A stretch of 64,000 nucleotides of DNA from Prevotella sp. UBA1104. GTDB lineage: Bacteria > Bacteroidota > Bacteroidia > Bacteroidales > Bacteroidaceae. The stretch spans positions 1 to 64,000 of the forward strand of contig DCBP01000096.1 of assembly GCA_002314055.1 (NCBI GenBank). Reading direction: 5' to 3'. The notes below the pieces were generated by a model. It made no database searches. It was not told where the DNA came from and saw only the letters and a program-made list of their open reading frames with translations. The translations under genes were made by a program, and so were the position numbers. Of this stretch, positions 1-9,117 are shown piece after piece. Each line of letters opens with the position of its first letter. The stretch's first letter is position 1.

Positions 1-70
1 ACCAGCTGAACTAACACACCATAAGGAGTTTGTTCTTGCCTTGGAAACCCTCTCGTTTCGTTTGCGGTTG

Positions 71-78
71 CAAAGGTA
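71..78 (-). promoter_or_regulatory. -7 promoter box for a gene left of the window
   Basis: The reverse strand reads TACCTTTG, a consensus Bacteroidota -7 element (TAnnTTTG), pointing out of the window to the left. The sequence to its left has no ORF start that I can place, so the gene it serves is outside the window. Confidence 0.45.
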
Positions 79-136
79 TGAATATTTTTTTGAATGATAA
101 AATTTTTAGCAATTTTTTTTTGTTTTTTCTGTAATA

Positions 137-901
137 TCATCTTCCTCTTCTGAATTCAGAGCATGTTATTGCAGTTGCTATTGCCACATTCAAGCTGTCT
201 GCCGTGCGTCTTCCTTCGGGAAAATTCGGTATAAGCAGTTTTTCAGTTACGAGTGCTTTTATGTCATCCGAAATACCTTTCCCCTCGTTTCCCATAACAA
301 TGATGCCATGTTGTGGAAGATTCTTTTCGTAAATATTCTCTCCGTCAAGAAAAGTCCCGAATACCGGCATGCTGCTTGGCAACGTTTTTATCATATTAAC
401 AAGGTCAACATACTCCACCTTCACTCTCGCCACACTACCCATTGTAGCCTGTATCACCTTGGGGTTATAAACATCCGCCGTGTCGCGACTGCAAAAGATG
501 CGGCTAATGCCAAACCAGTCGGCAATGCGAATTATAGTGCCCAGATTTCCTGGATCCTGCACTCCGTCGAGGGCGATGTACAGCTCATTATCCACAGATG
601 GAGCCTCGTTTCCTTCATTGTTCTCAATAGGAAAAACAGCAAGTACCTGTTGCGGATGTTGCAGAAAACTCACCTTACGCAGTTCATCTTCCGTCACGTC
701 AATGCAGTTGCAGCCTAATCTTGCCGTAAATTCCGGATTCCTTTCCATCCACTCATTCGTAGCCACGACAAGTCGTGGGCGTGAGAATTCAGCAAGGTCA
801 GCCACGACTTTTGGTCCTTCAGCCACAAAAGCCTTTTCTTTGGTTCTTCCCTTTTTATTCTCAAGCGAGCGTATTGTCTTTATTTGATTTTTGCTTATCA
901 T
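137..901 (-). CDS. TrmH/SpoU-family RNA 2'-O-methyltransferase
   Basis: SAM-dependent methylation of ribose 2'-OH in rRNA or tRNA is the family activity. The 254-residue protein has an N-terminal substrate-binding part (about 1-95) and a SPOUT domain (about 105-250). The three SpoU motifs are visible: DGVQDPGNLGTIIRIAD near 112-128, VMGNEGKGIS near 202-211 and IPNFPEGRRTADSLNVAIA near 224-242, which build the knotted cofactor site. Length fits RlmB/TsnR-type enzymes; the exact target nucleotide cannot be read from sequence. It is divergent from tamL, with back-to-back -7 boxes between them. Confidence 0.9.
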   Translation of the reverse strand: MISKNQIKTIRSLENKKGRTKEKAFVAEGPKVVADLAEFSRPRLVVATNEWMERNPEFTARLGCNCIDVTEDELRKVSFLQHPQQVLAVFPIENNEGNEAPSVDNELYIALDGVQDPGNLGTIIRIADWFGISRIFCSRDTADVYNPKVIQATMGSVARVKVEYVDLVNMIKTLPSSMPVFGTFLDGENIYEKNLPQHGIIVMGNEGKGISDDIKALVTEKLLIPNFPEGRRTADSLNVAIATAITCSEFRRGR

Positions 902-927
902 CTTATAATTCTTGGAGTAATATTAGG

Positions 928-955
928 CAAAAGTACTATTTTTTTCTTACTTTTG
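928..955. promoter_or_regulatory. Back-to-back -7 boxes between the methylase and tamL
   Basis: TACTTTTG occurs on the minus strand at 928-935 (serving the SpoU methylase) and on the plus strand at 948-955 (serving the outer-membrane protein). The boxes are only 12 bp apart, so the two promoters must overlap and probably compete. I see no good -33 TTTG for either. Confidence 0.6.
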
Positions 956-974
956 CATATAAAAATTAAAAGAA

Positions 975-3197
975 GTGACACGCATAATATCAAAAAATAT
1001 ATTATACCTATCTTTGTTGGCACCCATGGCAACATTTGTCACGGGCTGCTCTGTCACAAAATTCATACCCGAAAATGAATATCTTCTCAATAAGGTAAAG
1101 GTAGAGTCTTCCGACAAGTCGCTCGATATCTCAAGGTATGAGCCATACATCCGCCAAAAGGGTAATACGAGATGGTTCTCATCCATACGTGTGCCCCTTG
1201 CTACCTATTCTCTTGCCGGCAAGGACTCTACGAAATGGATAAACAGGACACTAAAGAATATTGGCGAGAAGCCAGTTACAGTGGACAGTATTCTCACTCG
1301 TTCTACCTGTGAAGACTTGCGTACAGCAATGCAGAACGACGGATTCCTCGATGCAAGTGTTACCACGCGCACCCACCTGTCCGGTAAAAAGAAAATAGAC
1401 CTTGTCTATATCCTTACGCCAGGAAAAGAATATCGTATCAATAGCGTGCGTTACGACATACAAGACGACAGCATAGCAGTAAAGCTGCCACTTCTATATC
1501 CCGAAGAAGAACGGCTGAAAACAGGCATGAGTTTCAATATAAATCGTCTTGACGAGGAGCGAAAGCGTATTACGTCTGTTCTTACAAACAATGGATATTA
1601 TCATTTCCATAAAGACTTTATAACTTTTACAGCAGATTCTCTTCCAGGCAAACATCTTGTAGATGTAGTGTTACACCTCGCAAAAAACAATATTGCCGGT
1701 ACGGAGAGAGATACGCTCCATACGTGTTACACTATTGGTAATGTGAAATTTATTGGCGAAACCAATCGGATTTGTCTCCGCCATAATGTTCTCCTTGAAA
1801 ATTCATGGATAGAGCCAGGAAAGTTATTTCGGTCTGACGATTTGAAGCGCACTTATAACAGTTTTGGTAAACTGCAAGCCGTAAGATACACAAATATTCA
1901 GTTTGAAGAAGAGCCAGGTTCCGACAAGCTCAACTGTGATATACAAGTGTATCCGTCGAAGCCCAACAGCATCAGTTTTCAGCCAGAAGGCACCAATACT
2001 TCTGGAGATCTCGGTGCAGCCGCCTCTCTGACATACGAAAACCGAAATCTCTTCCACGGATCAGAAGTGTTCAGCATGAAATTGAGGGGCGCATATGAGG
2101 CAATAACCGGTCTTGAAGGGTATCAGAACCAAAACTATATGGAGTATAGCATAGAGTCGAAACTGCAGTTTCCGGGTTTGCTTTGTCCCTTTATTTCGCG
2201 CGACTTCAAACGGCGCTCTCTTGCAACGTCGGAGTTTGCCGTAAGTTATAACATGCAGAACCGTCCCGAGTTCCATCGTAGAGTATTCTCCGGCGGGCTG
2301 CGCTATCATTGGACAGACGCCAGTAGAAGACACAACTATAAGTTTGACGTTATAGACCTCAACTATGTGTATATGCCGTGGATTTCGTCTACGTTCAAGA
2401 AAGAATACCTCGATGATGCGGACAACCGTAATATTATCTTGCGTTACAACTACGAAGACCTCTTTATAATGAAGATAGGATTCGGAATGTCTTACAGTCA
2501 TAAATATAATGCCTTTAAGATAAATTTCGAAACGGCAGGTAATTTACTTAACGGTATTTCGCATGCTGCAAAGCTCAACAAAAACAGTAACGGGAACTAT
2601 GAAGTTTTTAATATTGCCTATGCGCAATATGCTAAGCTTGACCTTGACTATACTCACATGGTATCTTTCGACAAGAACAACCAACTGGTCTTTCATGCAG
2701 CTCTCGGTGCAGCTTATCCTTATGGCAACAGTAAGGTCTTGCCATTTGAAAAACGTTATTTCTCGGGTGGTGCCAACTCTGTAAGGGGATGGACGGTAAG
2801 AGGACTTGGCCCTGGTGGCTTTAAGGGAAAAGACGGTAGGATAGATTTTATCAACCAAACTGGCGACATGAAGCTCGACCTTAACGCAGAACTGCGCACT
2901 TTCCTGTTCTGGAAGTTTTATGGTGCGGCATTTGTTGACGCAGGAAATATATGGACGCTGCGGCGTTACGACGAGCAGCCAGACGGACAGTTCCGTCTTG
3001 ACTCTTTTTATAAACAGATAGCAGTGGCTTATGGACTTGGTATTCGTCTTAACTTCAACTATTTCATACTGCGTTTCGATATGGGAATGAAAGCTATCAA
3101 TCCAGCTTATGACTCTAAGAATGAGCATTTCGCCATTATCCATCCGAAACTAAGTCGTGATTTTGCTTTCCACTTTGCTGTAGGAATGCCGTTTTAA
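975..3197 (+). CDS. TamL-like BamA/TamA-family outer membrane lipoprotein
   Basis: This is an Omp85-superfamily barrel of the Bacteroidota lipoprotein type (TamL), thought to act in outer-membrane protein or surface assembly. I chose the GTG start at 975 because it gives a lipoprotein signal ending in TGCS; an ATG at 1026 would leave almost no signal. The N-terminal half (about 30-330) contains POTRA-like segments such as KEYRINSVRYDI and YTIGNVKFIGE. The C-terminal half is beta-barrel with the Omp85 motif VRGWTVRGLGPGGFKGKDG near 600 and a final aromatic strand ending in GMPF. The -7 box at 948-955 lies about 20 nt upstream. Confidence 0.88.
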   Translation: MTRIISKNILYLSLLAPMATFVTGCSVTKFIPENEYLLNKVKVESSDKSLDISRYEPYIRQKGNTRWFSSIRVPLATYSLAGKDSTKWINRTLKNIGEKPVTVDSILTRSTCEDLRTAMQNDGFLDASVTTRTHLSGKKKIDLVYILTPGKEYRINSVRYDIQDDSIAVKLPLLYPEEERLKTGMSFNINRLDEERKRITSVLTNNGYYHFHKDFITFTADSLPGKHLVDVVLHLAKNNIAGTERDTLHTCYTIGNVKFIGETNRICLRHNVLLENSWIEPGKLFRSDDLKRTYNSFGKLQAVRYTNIQFEEEPGSDKLNCDIQVYPSKPNSISFQPEGTNTSGDLGAAASLTYENRNLFHGSEVFSMKLRGAYEAITGLEGYQNQNYMEYSIESKLQFPGLLCPFISRDFKRRSLATSEFAVSYNMQNRPEFHRRVFSGGLRYHWTDASRRHNYKFDVIDLNYVYMPWISSTFKKEYLDDADNRNIILRYNYEDLFIMKIGFGMSYSHKYNAFKINFETAGNLLNGISHAAKLNKNSNGNYEVFNIAYAQYAKLDLDYTHMVSFDKNNQLVFHAALGAAYPYGNSKVLPFEKRYFSGGANSVRGWTVRGLGPGGFKGKDGRIDFINQTGDMKLDLNAELRTFLFWKFYGAAFVDAGNIWTLRRYDEQPDGQFRLDSFYKQIAVAYGLGIRLNFNYFILRFDMGMKAINPAYDSKNEHFAIIHPKLSRDFAFHFAVGMPF

Positions 3198-3211
3198 ATG
3201 TATGAACAAAG

Positions 3212-3306
3212 TGCCCAACTTTATGCCCATAGTTTGGGCAGTCAGTGCCCACTATCATGGGCATCGATGCCCACGGCGCAAGACTTCGATGCCCACGTTG
3301 TGGGCA
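3212..3306. repeat. Cluster of TGCCCA/TGGGCA hairpins
   Basis: Within 95 nt the word TGCCCA occurs five times and its complement three times, building three compact hairpins: 3224-3229 with 3235-3240, 3246-3251 with 3258-3263, and 3290-3296 with 3300-3306 (7 bp, three-base loop). TCGATGCCCACG is directly repeated at about 3265 and 3287. The cluster follows the tamL stop codon by 15 nt. It may act as an RNA 3' end or as a protein-binding repeat. Confidence 0.75.
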
Positions 3307-3393
3307 ATATCCCGAGACGCATATATGCTTATAATTTCATTCAAAAAATGAAATCAGCAAATTGAATAGCCGATATTGATAAGTTTGCGTTTT

Positions 3394-3529
3394 TATGATA
3401 CTTAATACCATTTTATGATACTTCTATGATACTTTCTGTAAAAAATATAGAAAAGTATCATTGAAGTATTTTATTGATTACCAAATTGTTAAGGTCTAAA
3501 AAATGCCTTTTTATGATACAATGATACTT
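3394..3529. repeat. TATGATACTT repeat cluster with inverted copy
   Basis: TATGATACTT occurs at 3394, 3414 and 3425, with the inverted AAGTATCAT at 3453-3461 and further TATGATACA and ATGATACTT copies at 3512-3529. Copy three pairs with the inverted copy to give a hairpin of about 12 bp (3426-3437 with 3449-3461). The gap 3198-3586 holds this and the preceding hairpin cluster and no gene that I can see. Confidence 0.7.
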
Positions 3530-3586
3530 TTCTCGAAAAAAACTCATATACGGGAGATTGCTTATTTAGCGCTATATCTTATCTGT

Positions 3587-3616
3587 AAAAGACAAACGCC
3601 TATGCGTTTGTCTTTT
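3587..3616. terminator. Strong terminator hairpin at the end of the glycosyltransferase gene
   Basis: A perfect 13-bp stem (3587-3599 with 3604-3616) around the loop CTAT is followed on the plus strand by a run of T. On the minus strand the left arm includes the last codons and stop of the glycosyltransferase, with a shorter T run. It probably terminates in both directions. Confidence 0.8.
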
Positions 3617-4538
3617 TTTCAATAAAATATTTTGGGCGATGCTTTACTTCAAGATATATTTTGCCTATATACTCCCCCGTAACTCCACATGCAAGCAATA
3701 CGCTGCCGCCGATAAACCACAGACTAACGAGAAGTGATGTCCATCCCTCTATCGTATGTCCAGCGAAATGCTCGTAAAGGGCATATGCAATAACGCCGAA
3801 TGCAACGAGAATGAAGACTATCCCCAAATAAGTAATCAGCCGTAGCGGTTTTACGGAAAACGAAGTAATGCCCTCAAGGGCAAAGGCAATCATCTTCTTC
3901 AGCGGATATTTCGATTCGCCGGCAAAACGCTCGCTGCGGTTATAGTATACCGATGTCGATGGAAAACCTACGGTAGGAACCATGCCGCGCAAGAACAGAT
4001 TATCTTCCGGATACTGCATCAGTGCACACATCGCCCTTCGGCTCATAAGTCGGAAGTCGGCATGGTTGTAGATAATTTTTCCTCCGAGTGTCGTCATCAG
4101 CCGATAGAAGGCAAGTGCCGTTGTTCGTTTAAAAAATGTGTCGGTTTTGCGTTCTTTCCTTACCCCGAATACGATATCATAGCCGCTACGGAATTTCTCC
4201 GCCATCTCATATATAGCATTTACATCGTCTTGTAAATCAGCATCAATAGAAATAGATACATCGCTATGTTCTGCCGACCATTTCAGTCCAGCCCATAAAG
4301 CATACTGATGTCCACGGTTACACGAAAGTTTCAGTCCGCCGATCCTTTTGTCCTTTTCTCCGGCTTCTTCTATAAGCTGCCATGTCTTGTCGCGGCTACC
4401 GTCGTCGACAAAGAGAATCTGTCCTTCGTCAACGAGTTCTTTTTTTACGAGATTTTCTATAACTTCGAGGAGTCGCTTACTTGTTTCGGGCAGTACTTCT
4501 TCCTCATTATAACACGGTACGACTATTGCTAATTTCAT
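3600..4538 (-). CDS. Family 2 glycosyltransferase, DPM1/ArnC-like
   Basis: Transfers a sugar from a nucleotide sugar to a polyprenyl phosphate carrier on the cytoplasmic face of the inner membrane, by family. The GT-A domain (about 1-230) begins KLAIVVPCYNEEEVLPET, with the metal-binding DADLQDD near 100 and the downstream QxxRW-like region. Two C-terminal membrane helices follow (about 235-260 and 270-295). The length of 312 matches ArnC/GtrB-type enzymes. It lies 46 nt downstream of an ArnT-like transferase in the same direction, so the pair probably makes and then uses a lipid-linked sugar for lipid A or protein decoration. Confidence 0.88.
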   Translation of the reverse strand: MKLAIVVPCYNEEEVLPETSKRLLEVIENLVKKELVDEGQILFVDDGSRDKTWQLIEEAGEKDKRIGGLKLSCNRGHQYALWAGLKWSAEHSDVSISIDADLQDDVNAIYEMAEKFRSGYDIVFGVRKERKTDTFFKRTTALAFYRLMTTLGGKIIYNHADFRLMSRRAMCALMQYPEDNLFLRGMVPTVGFPSTSVYYNRSERFAGESKYPLKKMIAFALEGITSFSVKPLRLITYLGIVFILVAFGVIAYALYEHFAGHTIEGWTSLLVSLWFIGGSVLLACGVTGEYIGKIYLEVKHRPKYFIEKKTNA

Positions 4539-4584
4539 AATTAAATATGCTTCCTGATTTTATTTACAACAAACTGCGATTCCT

Positions 4585-6339
4585 CTACTTCATGGAGAAA
4601 GTATAGAGAGTTAGAAACCTCTTGTCGTCACAGCTTTTATGTTTAAAACTCTTCACTTTTACGAGGCGATAACATGGATATTTCTTTACAAACGGCAAGT
4701 AGTCGTCGGTGCCCATTATCATATATCCCGCCTTAGGCTTGTTGAAATCGAGCGGCACGATGCGGTCGCCTATATAGAAGTTTACGGTAAATTGATGCAT
4801 TCTGCTCCTCTCGCCAGGTTTCCAGTCATGGCGATAGTCCCAGATCTTTTCTTCTGGTGGCACGAGCTTTGCAATTTCACTTGCCATCTTGTAGTCAGAC
4901 TTCACACCGAGTATCCTTGGCAGTACAACCCCGTCGAGCGAGATGTTCAATGCTACGACGAGTACCGTCAGACTACCACAAAACCAGTATGGCGAGCGAT
5001 TGCGTCGTTTTACGAATACCCATACCGCAAATGCTGTAGCCACTATGGCAAAGAGAAAAGCTAATCCCCATGCTCTCTCGGTAAAGCTTTCGATATATGC
5101 AGCATTGTCTGCTGCATGCTTGCCGTGGAATACGGATACGGGAACAACTCCCGCCATAAGCAGAGCAGATACTACAGGCACGAGTATAGCAAGTGTGACA
5201 ATCAGCCATCCGAAAGCCTCCGCAACTTTGTGTCTTTGACTAACCATCCATAATATAAGCTTTGATAGATAGTATGCTGCAAATGGATACACAGGAAGCA
5301 GATATACGCTTCGTTTGCTTTTAGGGATACAATAGAACACGAATATTATGACGGCACCAATCAAGGCAAGGAGGTCGTAGTCCGGCATTCTCTTCAGTTT
5401 ATTCCATTGTCGGCAGATATACTTTTGCAATCTGCCAGCTATACCAGTATGACCTTCGAAATGCGGCAGACGATATTTTACCGTGAAAAGTGCCGCTATG
5501 GCAAACAGAGTATATGGCAGGAATCCGGAAAGCATTGTACCTATATTATATATAGCAGGAGCCTCATGTGAGGAATAAGCCATTTTCCCCAGCAACCTCA
5601 ACACGTTCTCTTCGTATACAAGATACAGGAACTCGTTGCCTCTCTCCTGATATGCAGTATAATACCATGCCACAGGCAACACGCTTGCCGCAAGTACCAG
5701 AGCCAGACTTATGGCGATAGCCTTATATAGCCGTTCGCCTCTTAACAGCATGTATGCTCCCATTACCACACATGGCAACAAGGCTCCAACAGGTCCTTTG
5801 GTAAGGAATGCCCCGCTGAGGAGCAGTACAATTATCGGAAGAAATACATTTTTGCGTGTGGCGTGCCAACGCTGAAAGATGAGTATTGCTACAACAGTGA
5901 GTGAGGAAAGTACCATGTCAACGCGACATGCCATTGCTGCACGGTGCACTTCGAAGGCGGTAAGTGTAACGGCTCCGGTAATAAATGCCAGACGTTCATC
6001 AATCTTGTTTTTTATCATGCAGCGATACATTACGAGCACCATAATTATGGTAGCTATTGCAGACGGAAGTCGCGATGTAAACTCCGTCACCTTACCGATA
6101 AAGAGTGAACAAAGCGCCACGCACCAATGGAAAAACGGTGGTTTATATGCAATGTCTACACCATTATTTATAGGCGAAATCCAATCTCCGGTTTGCAGCA
6201 TTGAAAGTGCAACAACGGCTTCTCTTGGTTCTCCCTTGGTATTGAATAGCGTTTCTCCCAAAAAAGGCAGCAATGCTATTATTGTCATTATTATCAGTGC
6301 CCAAAAGAGCATTTGTCTTTTATCTTTGAATTTTTTCAT
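4585..6339 (-). CDS. ArnT/GT39-83-like polyprenyl-phosphate-sugar glycosyltransferase
   Basis: A 584-residue integral membrane enzyme that uses a lipid-linked sugar donor to modify an acceptor on the periplasmic side, probably lipid A. About twelve hydrophobic helices are visible. The first periplasmic loop carries the family-type acidic and aromatic residues NTKGEPREAVVALSMLQTGDW and the partner motif AYKPPFFHWCVALCSLFIG, close to those of ArnT. The C-terminal 150 residues form a soluble domain. It is the first gene of a two-gene unit with the DPM1-like enzyme. The sugar cannot be deduced, and no other Ara4N pathway gene is nearby. Confidence 0.85.
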   Translation of the reverse strand: MKKFKDKRQMLFWALIIMTIIALLPFLGETLFNTKGEPREAVVALSMLQTGDWISPINNGVDIAYKPPFFHWCVALCSLFIGKVTEFTSRLPSAIATIIMVLVMYRCMIKNKIDERLAFITGAVTLTAFEVHRAAMACRVDMVLSSLTVVAILIFQRWHATRKNVFLPIIVLLLSGAFLTKGPVGALLPCVVMGAYMLLRGERLYKAIAISLALVLAASVLPVAWYYTAYQERGNEFLYLVYEENVLRLLGKMAYSSHEAPAIYNIGTMLSGFLPYTLFAIAALFTVKYRLPHFEGHTGIAGRLQKYICRQWNKLKRMPDYDLLALIGAVIIFVFYCIPKSKRSVYLLPVYPFAAYYLSKLILWMVSQRHKVAEAFGWLIVTLAILVPVVSALLMAGVVPVSVFHGKHAADNAAYIESFTERAWGLAFLFAIVATAFAVWVFVKRRNRSPYWFCGSLTVLVVALNISLDGVVLPRILGVKSDYKMASEIAKLVPPEEKIWDYRHDWKPGERSRMHQFTVNFYIGDRIVPLDFNKPKAGYMIMGTDDYLPFVKKYPCYRLVKVKSFKHKSCDDKRFLTLYTFSMK

Positions 6340-6441
6340 TATATAATTCCTAACTCTTCATTTTATGCCCCCATTCAAAGCACTAAACATCAGCGGAGCG
6401 AGAGCAATCTAATTATAAATTGTAAAATATTAACTTTTCTA

Positions 6442-6449
6442 CAAAGGTA
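6442..6449 (-). promoter_or_regulatory. -7 box upstream of the ArnT-like gene
   Basis: The minus strand reads TACCTTTG about 105 nt before the ArnT-like start codon. No convincing -33 box is present. Confidence 0.45.
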
Positions 6450-6533
6450 CGAAAAAGTGGTTTAAATATACGTCTACGAGTATGGAAAACTATACTTTTT
6501 ATATAAAATCTTTTTATTTCGGTCATTTTACGT

Positions 6534-6541
6534 TAACTTTG
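6534..6541 (+). promoter_or_regulatory. -7 box TAACTTTG for the small ORF at 6558
   Basis: TAACTTTG lies 16 nt before the ATG at 6558, with a T-rich stretch (TTTT at 6511-6514) in the -33 position, 19 nt upstream. This gives a short leader of about 12 nt and supports the small ORF as a real gene. Confidence 0.6.
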
Positions 6542-6557
6542 TAGACAAAAACAGAAG

Positions 6558-6941
6558 ATGGGAAGAAATAAATATTCAGAAAGTGAGATAAAGGCAATTG
6601 GCAAGCTGCTGCGCCTAAAGTCTACAGCCAACCGTGCGAAACAGAAAGAAATTCGTCATACTCTGCGCACGGAGTACGAGTTTAATATCTCTGATTTCAA
6701 CGAACCAGGACGTGCTTTTGGGGAGATAGAACTTGAGGCTGCCGTAAAACGTGGAGCTATTCGTATCCTTGATGATGCAACAATAGAATCTATGAAGGAA
6801 AAGCGTAAGCGGGACAAGGCTCGCGACGAGGCTGAAAAAGAAAAACTCGCTATCGAATCAGGAGAGCAGACCGACTGGAAGAAGGCTATGGAAGAATGGA
6901 ATGAAATGACGAAGAATGAAAAAGGAGGTAGTATATATTAG
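6558..6941 (+). CDS. Small charged protein of unknown function
   Basis: I do not recognise this 127-residue protein. It is very rich in Lys, Arg and Glu, has no signal or membrane segment, and seems to be helical throughout; residues 80-105 (KEKRKRDKARDEAEKEKLAI) look like a coiled coil. The centre contains the phrase NEPGRAFGEIELEAAVKRGA, which may be a small folded unit. A consensus -7 box immediately upstream and a perfect bidirectional terminator downstream show that it is a separate transcription unit. Nucleic-acid or ribosome association is possible from its charge, but that is only a guess. Confidence 0.75.
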   Translation: MGRNKYSESEIKAIGKLLRLKSTANRAKQKEIRHTLRTEYEFNISDFNEPGRAFGEIELEAAVKRGAIRILDDATIESMKEKRKRDKARDEAEKEKLAIESGEQTDWKKAMEEWNEMTKNEKGGSIY

Positions 6942-6967
6942 ATAGTAAAAATACTAACATAACGAAA

Positions 6968-7019
6968 AAATCTGCCAATAACTTATACCATAATATATAT
7001 GGAAGTTATTGGCAGATTT
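6968..7019. terminator. Bidirectional terminator
   Basis: A perfect 17-bp stem (6968-6984 with 7003-7019) lies between the convergent ends of the small ORF and the M13 peptidase gene. Both strands have A/T tails, so it can end both transcripts. Confidence 0.85.
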
Positions 7020-7044
7020 CTTTATAGATAGCCGTTTATTTTTC

Positions 7045-9081
7045 TTACCATAATTTCAGACGCTGGTCAACAGGAATAAACATCTTGTCGTTAGAATTTA
7101 CGCCGAAGGCATCATACCACATATTAATATGTGGCAGAGCTCCATTTACACGCCACATTCCAAGCGCATGAGGATCGCTCTTTGTGCGCTGTCTTATTTC
7201 TGCCTCAGTGATGTTGGCTGCCCAAACCTCAGCGTAAGCAATAAAGAAACGTTGGTCAGGAGACAGTCCGTCGATTGTCTTCAGCGGGGTGTCTTTTGTT
7301 GCTTCTTTATAAGCCTCGAAGGCAACTTGTAGTCCTCCGTGGTCGGCAAGATTCTCGCCAAGAGTGAAACGCCCGTTAGCGTTGAGATCCGGTAACACCT
7401 TGATAGCAGAGAAGAAGTTGGCATACAGGTCAGCACGCTTGTTGAAATTTTCTGCATCGGCAGCCGTCCACCAGTCCTTCATGTTTCCGTCTTTATCGTA
7501 ATGGCGTCCCTGGTCGTCAAATCCGTGTGTCATCTCATGACCGATTACCACACCGATAGCTCCATAATTGAAAGCATCGTCAGCCTCAGGGTCGAAGAAT
7601 GGTTTCTGCAGAATTCCTGCAGGGAAGCATATTTCGTTTGTTGTAGGGTTGTAGTAAGCATTTACCGTTTGTGGATACATTTGCCACTCATCTTTGTCTA
7701 CAGGTTTTCCTACCTTATTATCTATTGTCCATTTGTTCCAGAAACGACGACACTCCTCAATATTCTCATAGTATGACTTTGTAGGGTCGATGTTTAGCTC
7801 CGTCATGTCAATCCACTTGTCTGGATAACCGATTTTTACATAGAAAGAACTGAGTTTGTTGAGAGCATTTTGTTTCGTCTCTTGACTCATCCAGTCTTGT
7901 GCCTCAATACGCTTTGCAAGTGCTTTTTGAAGATTTGCCACAAGAGTCTTCATGCGTTCCTTCGACGAAGCGGGGAAATATTTTTCCACATATATCTTTC
8001 CGAGTGCTTGTCCCATCTGGCTCTCTACCTGACTTGTAGCACGTTTCCATAGTGGGTGGTTTTCTTTCCTGCCACTCATGGTCTTTCCGAAGAAGTCGAA
8101 GTTTGCCTGTACTACATCATCGCTCAAGTATCCGGCAGCACTCATAATCTGTCCCCATTCCATATAGTCGCGGTATTCTGCTGTCGTAATTCCTGCAACA
8201 ACTTTGTCTGCTCCTGTTAAGAACTCAGGCTGTCCAACAACAAGCTCTTTAGCTTTCTCTATAGCTATTCCCGAAGCAAGAAGCTGTTTATTGAGCTGAA
8301 GATGAGGATATTTCTCGTTAAAGGCCTTCAGTGTCATTTTGTGGTAGTTAGCCTCTGGGTCACGCAGTTCCGTATTTGATTTAGATACTTTTGCAAGTTC
8401 GGTTTCAATCTTCATCACGTTTTTCATCTTCGCCTCAGCAACGTTCTCTTTGAAACCAAACATTTTAAACATTCTTACGATATGTTTCTTGTATGCATCG
8501 CGGATTGCTGTTGTTGCCGAGTCGGTGTCGAGATAGTATTCTTTTTGTCCGAGGGTTATTCCGCCTTGCGTAATGTTGATGATGTTCTGTTGGGCGTTCT
8601 TCTCGTCTGCACCGATATATACACCGAAGAATTCATTGTCGCCATATGGAATGAGCGAGAGTTGAATGTTGAAGAGTTCTTTTACGCTCTTTGCTTTTTC
8701 CAATCTTCCGAGTACTCCGGCAAGAGGTTTTACTCCGTCTGCATCTCGACGCTTCTCATCCATGGCGAGCTTATACAAGTCACTAAGTTTTTGTTCTACA
8801 GAACCTTTAGCGTATGTTTTCTCGAGTAACTCTTTAAGTATACCGTTTATTCTTTTGTTATTTTCCTCACCGAGCACGTCGAAGCTACCATAGCGTGAGT
8901 ATGCAGCCGGAAGAGGGTTCTTTTTCATCCAACCGCCACAGGCATATTGGAAGAAGTCGTCTTGTGGGCGCACGCTATTGTCGAGGTTTGTTAGGTCGAT
9001 TCCCGACTTCAGCTCTTGTGCCATTGCCGAGAATGAGATGGAGGCAAAAGCCACCATCGGAATAATACTTTTCATTTTCAT
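7045..9081 (-). CDS. pepO: M13 family zinc metallopeptidase (neprilysin/PepO type)
   Basis: A secreted or periplasmic zinc endopeptidase that cleaves short peptides. It has an N-terminal signal peptide (about 1-21, cleaving after SAMAQ), an M13 N-terminal domain and a C-terminal catalytic domain. The zinc site HEMTH is near residue 515 and the third ligand is the Glu of GENLADHGG near 576; the family ending is present in INMWYDAFGV. The length of 678 is typical. It lies 36 nt downstream of an ABC-F gene on the same strand, so the two may be co-transcribed. Confidence 0.93.
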   Translation of the reverse strand: MKMKSIIPMVAFASISFSAMAQELKSGIDLTNLDNSVRPQDDFFQYACGGWMKKNPLPAAYSRYGSFDVLGEENNKRINGILKELLEKTYAKGSVEQKLSDLYKLAMDEKRRDADGVKPLAGVLGRLEKAKSVKELFNIQLSLIPYGDNEFFGVYIGADEKNAQQNIINITQGGITLGQKEYYLDTDSATTAIRDAYKKHIVRMFKMFGFKENVAEAKMKNVMKIETELAKVSKSNTELRDPEANYHKMTLKAFNEKYPHLQLNKQLLASGIAIEKAKELVVGQPEFLTGADKVVAGITTAEYRDYMEWGQIMSAAGYLSDDVVQANFDFFGKTMSGRKENHPLWKRATSQVESQMGQALGKIYVEKYFPASSKERMKTLVANLQKALAKRIEAQDWMSQETKQNALNKLSSFYVKIGYPDKWIDMTELNIDPTKSYYENIEECRRFWNKWTIDNKVGKPVDKDEWQMYPQTVNAYYNPTTNEICFPAGILQKPFFDPEADDAFNYGAIGVVIGHEMTHGFDDQGRHYDKDGNMKDWWTAADAENFNKRADLYANFFSAIKVLPDLNANGRFTLGENLADHGGLQVAFEAYKEATKDTPLKTIDGLSPDQRFFIAYAEVWAANITEAEIRQRTKSDPHALGMWRVNGALPHINMWYDAFGVNSNDKMFIPVDQRLKLW

Positions 9082-9117
9082 GATTTTTCTATTTTTATGT
9101 TTCGTCTTTGTTCTTAT

